From: Lachnospiraceae bacterium | GTDB lineage: Bacteria; Bacillota; Clostridia; Lachnospirales; Lachnospiraceae | NCBI GenBank assembly: GCA_009774375.1 | Contig: VSNO01000069.1 | Location: 1 to 21,827, forward strand | DNA length: 21,827 nucleotides | Direction of reading: 5' to 3' | Shown: positions 20,601 to 21,827 of the stretch, piece by piece | Position numbering within the stretch: the stretch's first letter is position 1 | How the letters are laid out: every line of letters starts with the position of its first letter | Position numbers and translations under genes: made by a program | The notes under the pieces: generated by a model | Seen by the model: only the letters and a program-made list of their open reading frames with translations | Told to the model about the DNA's origin: nothing | The model's database searches: none

Positions 20601-21650
20601 ATGAAAAAGAAGAGCGTTATTAATTTAATTAAATACCATGCGGAGAATAATGATGCGGGTTTTCGAAGTGAAGCTTATGAAATAGCAAGATATTTTGACC
20701 AAGCAGGTGATTATCAGCTTGCAGAATACATTATGGCATTGATGTCAAATGCAAATACATTTGTTCCGCAAATGAGCGAGAATGAGTCTGCTATGTTTGA
20801 AAAAATTGAAAAGATAAGTGATTCTTTATGGTTGCCGGAAGACATTACGCAGGATTTATTAGGAATTGTGCATGCAGTAGCGCATAATGCAGCAATAAAT
20901 AAATTTTTATTTCAAGGAGCGCCGGGAACCGGTAAGACAGAGGCTGTTAAGCAGTTGGCACGAATATTGGAAAGAGAAATATATATGGTTGATTTTTCAG
21001 CCATCATTGATAGCAAAATGGGACAGACGCAGAAGAATATGTCGGAACTATTTAAGGAAATAAACAGTTTTGTCCATCCGGAAAAAGTTATAGTATTGTT
21101 TGATGAGATAGATGCCGTTGCTTTAGACAGAACAAATGCCAACGATTTGCGTGAGATGGGACGAGTAACATCTTCGTTGTTTAAGAACATGGATCGTATG
21201 GATGAAAGAATAGTGTTGGTAGCAACTACAAACTTGTATGAATATTTTGATAAAGCATTGATCAGACGATTTGATTCGGTGATTGATTTTAATAGATATT
21301 CACAAAGCGATTTAATGGAAATATCTGAAGAGTATTTGAATAAGTTCCTAACTAAATTTAACTTGGCGAAGAAGGATATTAGATTATTTAGAAAAATAAT
21401 GATGTTGCTTTCACCATTACCCTATCCGGGAGATTTGAAGAATTTGATAAAGACAGCAGTAGCATTTAGTAATCCGGATGATGAAATGGATTATTTCAGA
21501 AGATTGTATTATACGATTACAGGTGAAAAACCGGAAAATATTAAAAAACTGCAAGAACAGAATTTTACCATAAGAGAAATCGAAATTTTGAGTAAAATAC
21601 CGAAGAGTAGTGTTGCCAGAGAATTAAAGGAGATGAGTGAAGATGAATAA
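20601..21650 (+). CDS. ietA: AAA+ ATPase of an IetAS-like defense pair, 349 aa
   Basis: A cytoplasmic AAA+ ATPase. An N-terminal helical part (1-95) is followed by Walker A GAPGTGKT (106-113), Walker B VLFDEIDA (165-172), sensor 1 ATTN (208-211), the arginine-finger pair in IRRFD (221-225) and the sensor-2 region YPGDLKNLI (275-283). Residues 322-345 (FTIREIEILSKIPKSSVARE onward) look like a helix-turn-helix. The start at 20601 has AGGAG about 8 nt upstream; the GTG at 20592 would overlap that site. It overlaps the next gene by 8 nt. ATPase plus subtilase is the IetAS arrangement, described for plasmid stability and later for anti-phage defense. The assignment rests on the partner and is not certain. 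Confidence 0.75.
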   Translation: MKKKSVINLIKYHAENNDAGFRSEAYEIARYFDQAGDYQLAEYIMALMSNANTFVPQMSENESAMFEKIEKISDSLWLPEDITQDLLGIVHAVAHNAAINKFLFQGAPGTGKTEAVKQLARILEREIYMVDFSAIIDSKMGQTQKNMSELFKEINSFVHPEKVIVLFDEIDAVALDRTNANDLREMGRVTSSLFKNMDRMDERIVLVATTNLYEYFDKALIRRFDSVIDFNRYSQSDLMEISEEYLNKFLTKFNLAKKDIRLFRKIMMLLSPLPYPGDLKNLIKTAVAFSNPDDEMDYFRRLYYTITGEKPENIKKLQEQNFTIREIEILSKIPKSSVARELKEMSEDE

Positions 21651-21827
21651 TATTTTGCAGTTAAAAGGTCAATTTCAAAAGCGGAAAGCACCTAACGGTT
21701 TTGGTCCTGCTAATTTGCCAAAGGGAAAAACAGTCAGTGTAGAACATGTTTTGAAATTGAAAAAACAGCTACAAGATATTATTTTGTTTTGGAATAAGGA
21801 AAAAACGATTAATGGTGCTTTGGTAAG
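21643..21827 (+). CDS. ietS: N-terminus of probable S8 (subtilase) peptidase, cut by window edge
   Basis: The first 61 residues are present: KGQFQKRKAPNGFGPANLP, then KTVSVEHVLKLKKQLQDI and FWNKEKTINGALV. Basic GFGPANLP-type starts followed by a helix and a first beta strand are what I recall of the N-terminal domain of the subtilase partner of small AAA+ ATPases. The Asp/His/Ser catalytic triad would lie beyond the window, so the peptidase call is inference. The start overlaps the ATPase stop region, indicating coupled translation. The gene has no signal peptide, in keeping with a cytoplasmic protease. Confidence 0.6.
   Translation, partial: MNNILQLKGQFQKRKAPNGFGPANLPKGKTVSVEHVLKLKKQLQDIILFWNKEKTINGALV

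Overview
The window looks like chromosome of a gut-type clostridial Firmicute, most likely Lachnospiraceae. The clues are strong AGGAGG ribosome sites, textbook TTGACA/TATAAT promoters, tRNA genes without encoded CCA, and gene pairs common in that group (PadR with a permease-prefix membrane protein, DUF2975 with XRE, DUF6440, Uma2). A GC-rich core (about 3500-16800) is flanked by AT-richer accessory DNA. The taxonomy is inference from style and gene content.

Left accessory region (1-3500): an unrecognised small protein, decayed coding fragments, three tRNA genes (Phe-GAA, Gly-UCC, Gly-GCC) with clear promoters, and the scar of an integrated element at tRNA-Gly(GCC). The scar is the 3' end of a tyrosine recombinase gene whose frame runs antisense through the tRNA. 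It is followed by a Uma2-family gene, an 86-nt palindrome, a DUF6440 gene and a second recombinase scrap. Two diverged copies of one folded element (721-860 and 2978-3110) lie here. They share the unpaired core AGGAAATATG and keep their helices although the helix sequences differ.

Core (3536-15402): trmB is followed by a ten-gene membrane operon in the order of an archaeal Mbh / Mrp antiporter module: MnhE, MnhF, MnhG, DUF4040 (MbhD), a fused MbhE-MnhB, MnhC, then four large NuoL/M/N-type proton-channel subunits. No hydrogenase or dehydrogenase subunits are present, so it reads as a stand-alone cation/proton antiporter with an unusually high number of pump subunits. A tandem-domain polyphosphate:AMP phosphotransferase (pap) follows 44 nt downstream on the same strand and may be co-transcribed.

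Regulatory region (15399-19830): on the minus strand are an ECF sigma factor with a membrane-anchored probable anti-sigma partner and a well-formed ECF promoter, then a DUF2975 membrane protein with its XRE regulator behind a promoter/operator dyad. On the plus strand is a PadR repressor with a perfect-spacing promoter and two copies of its probable operator. It precedes a permease-prefix protein with a divergent SEDS (FtsW/RodA-like) membrane domain.

Right accessory region (19831-21827): a decayed EFR1-type ferredoxin/flavodoxin gene, a candidate ~60-nt RNA with its own promoter and terminator, and an AAA+ ATPase overlapping the start of a second gene cut by the window edge. The pair resembles the IetA/IetS ATPase-subtilase anti-phage system. 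Its promoter region carries a direct repeat of TGTCCCAA.
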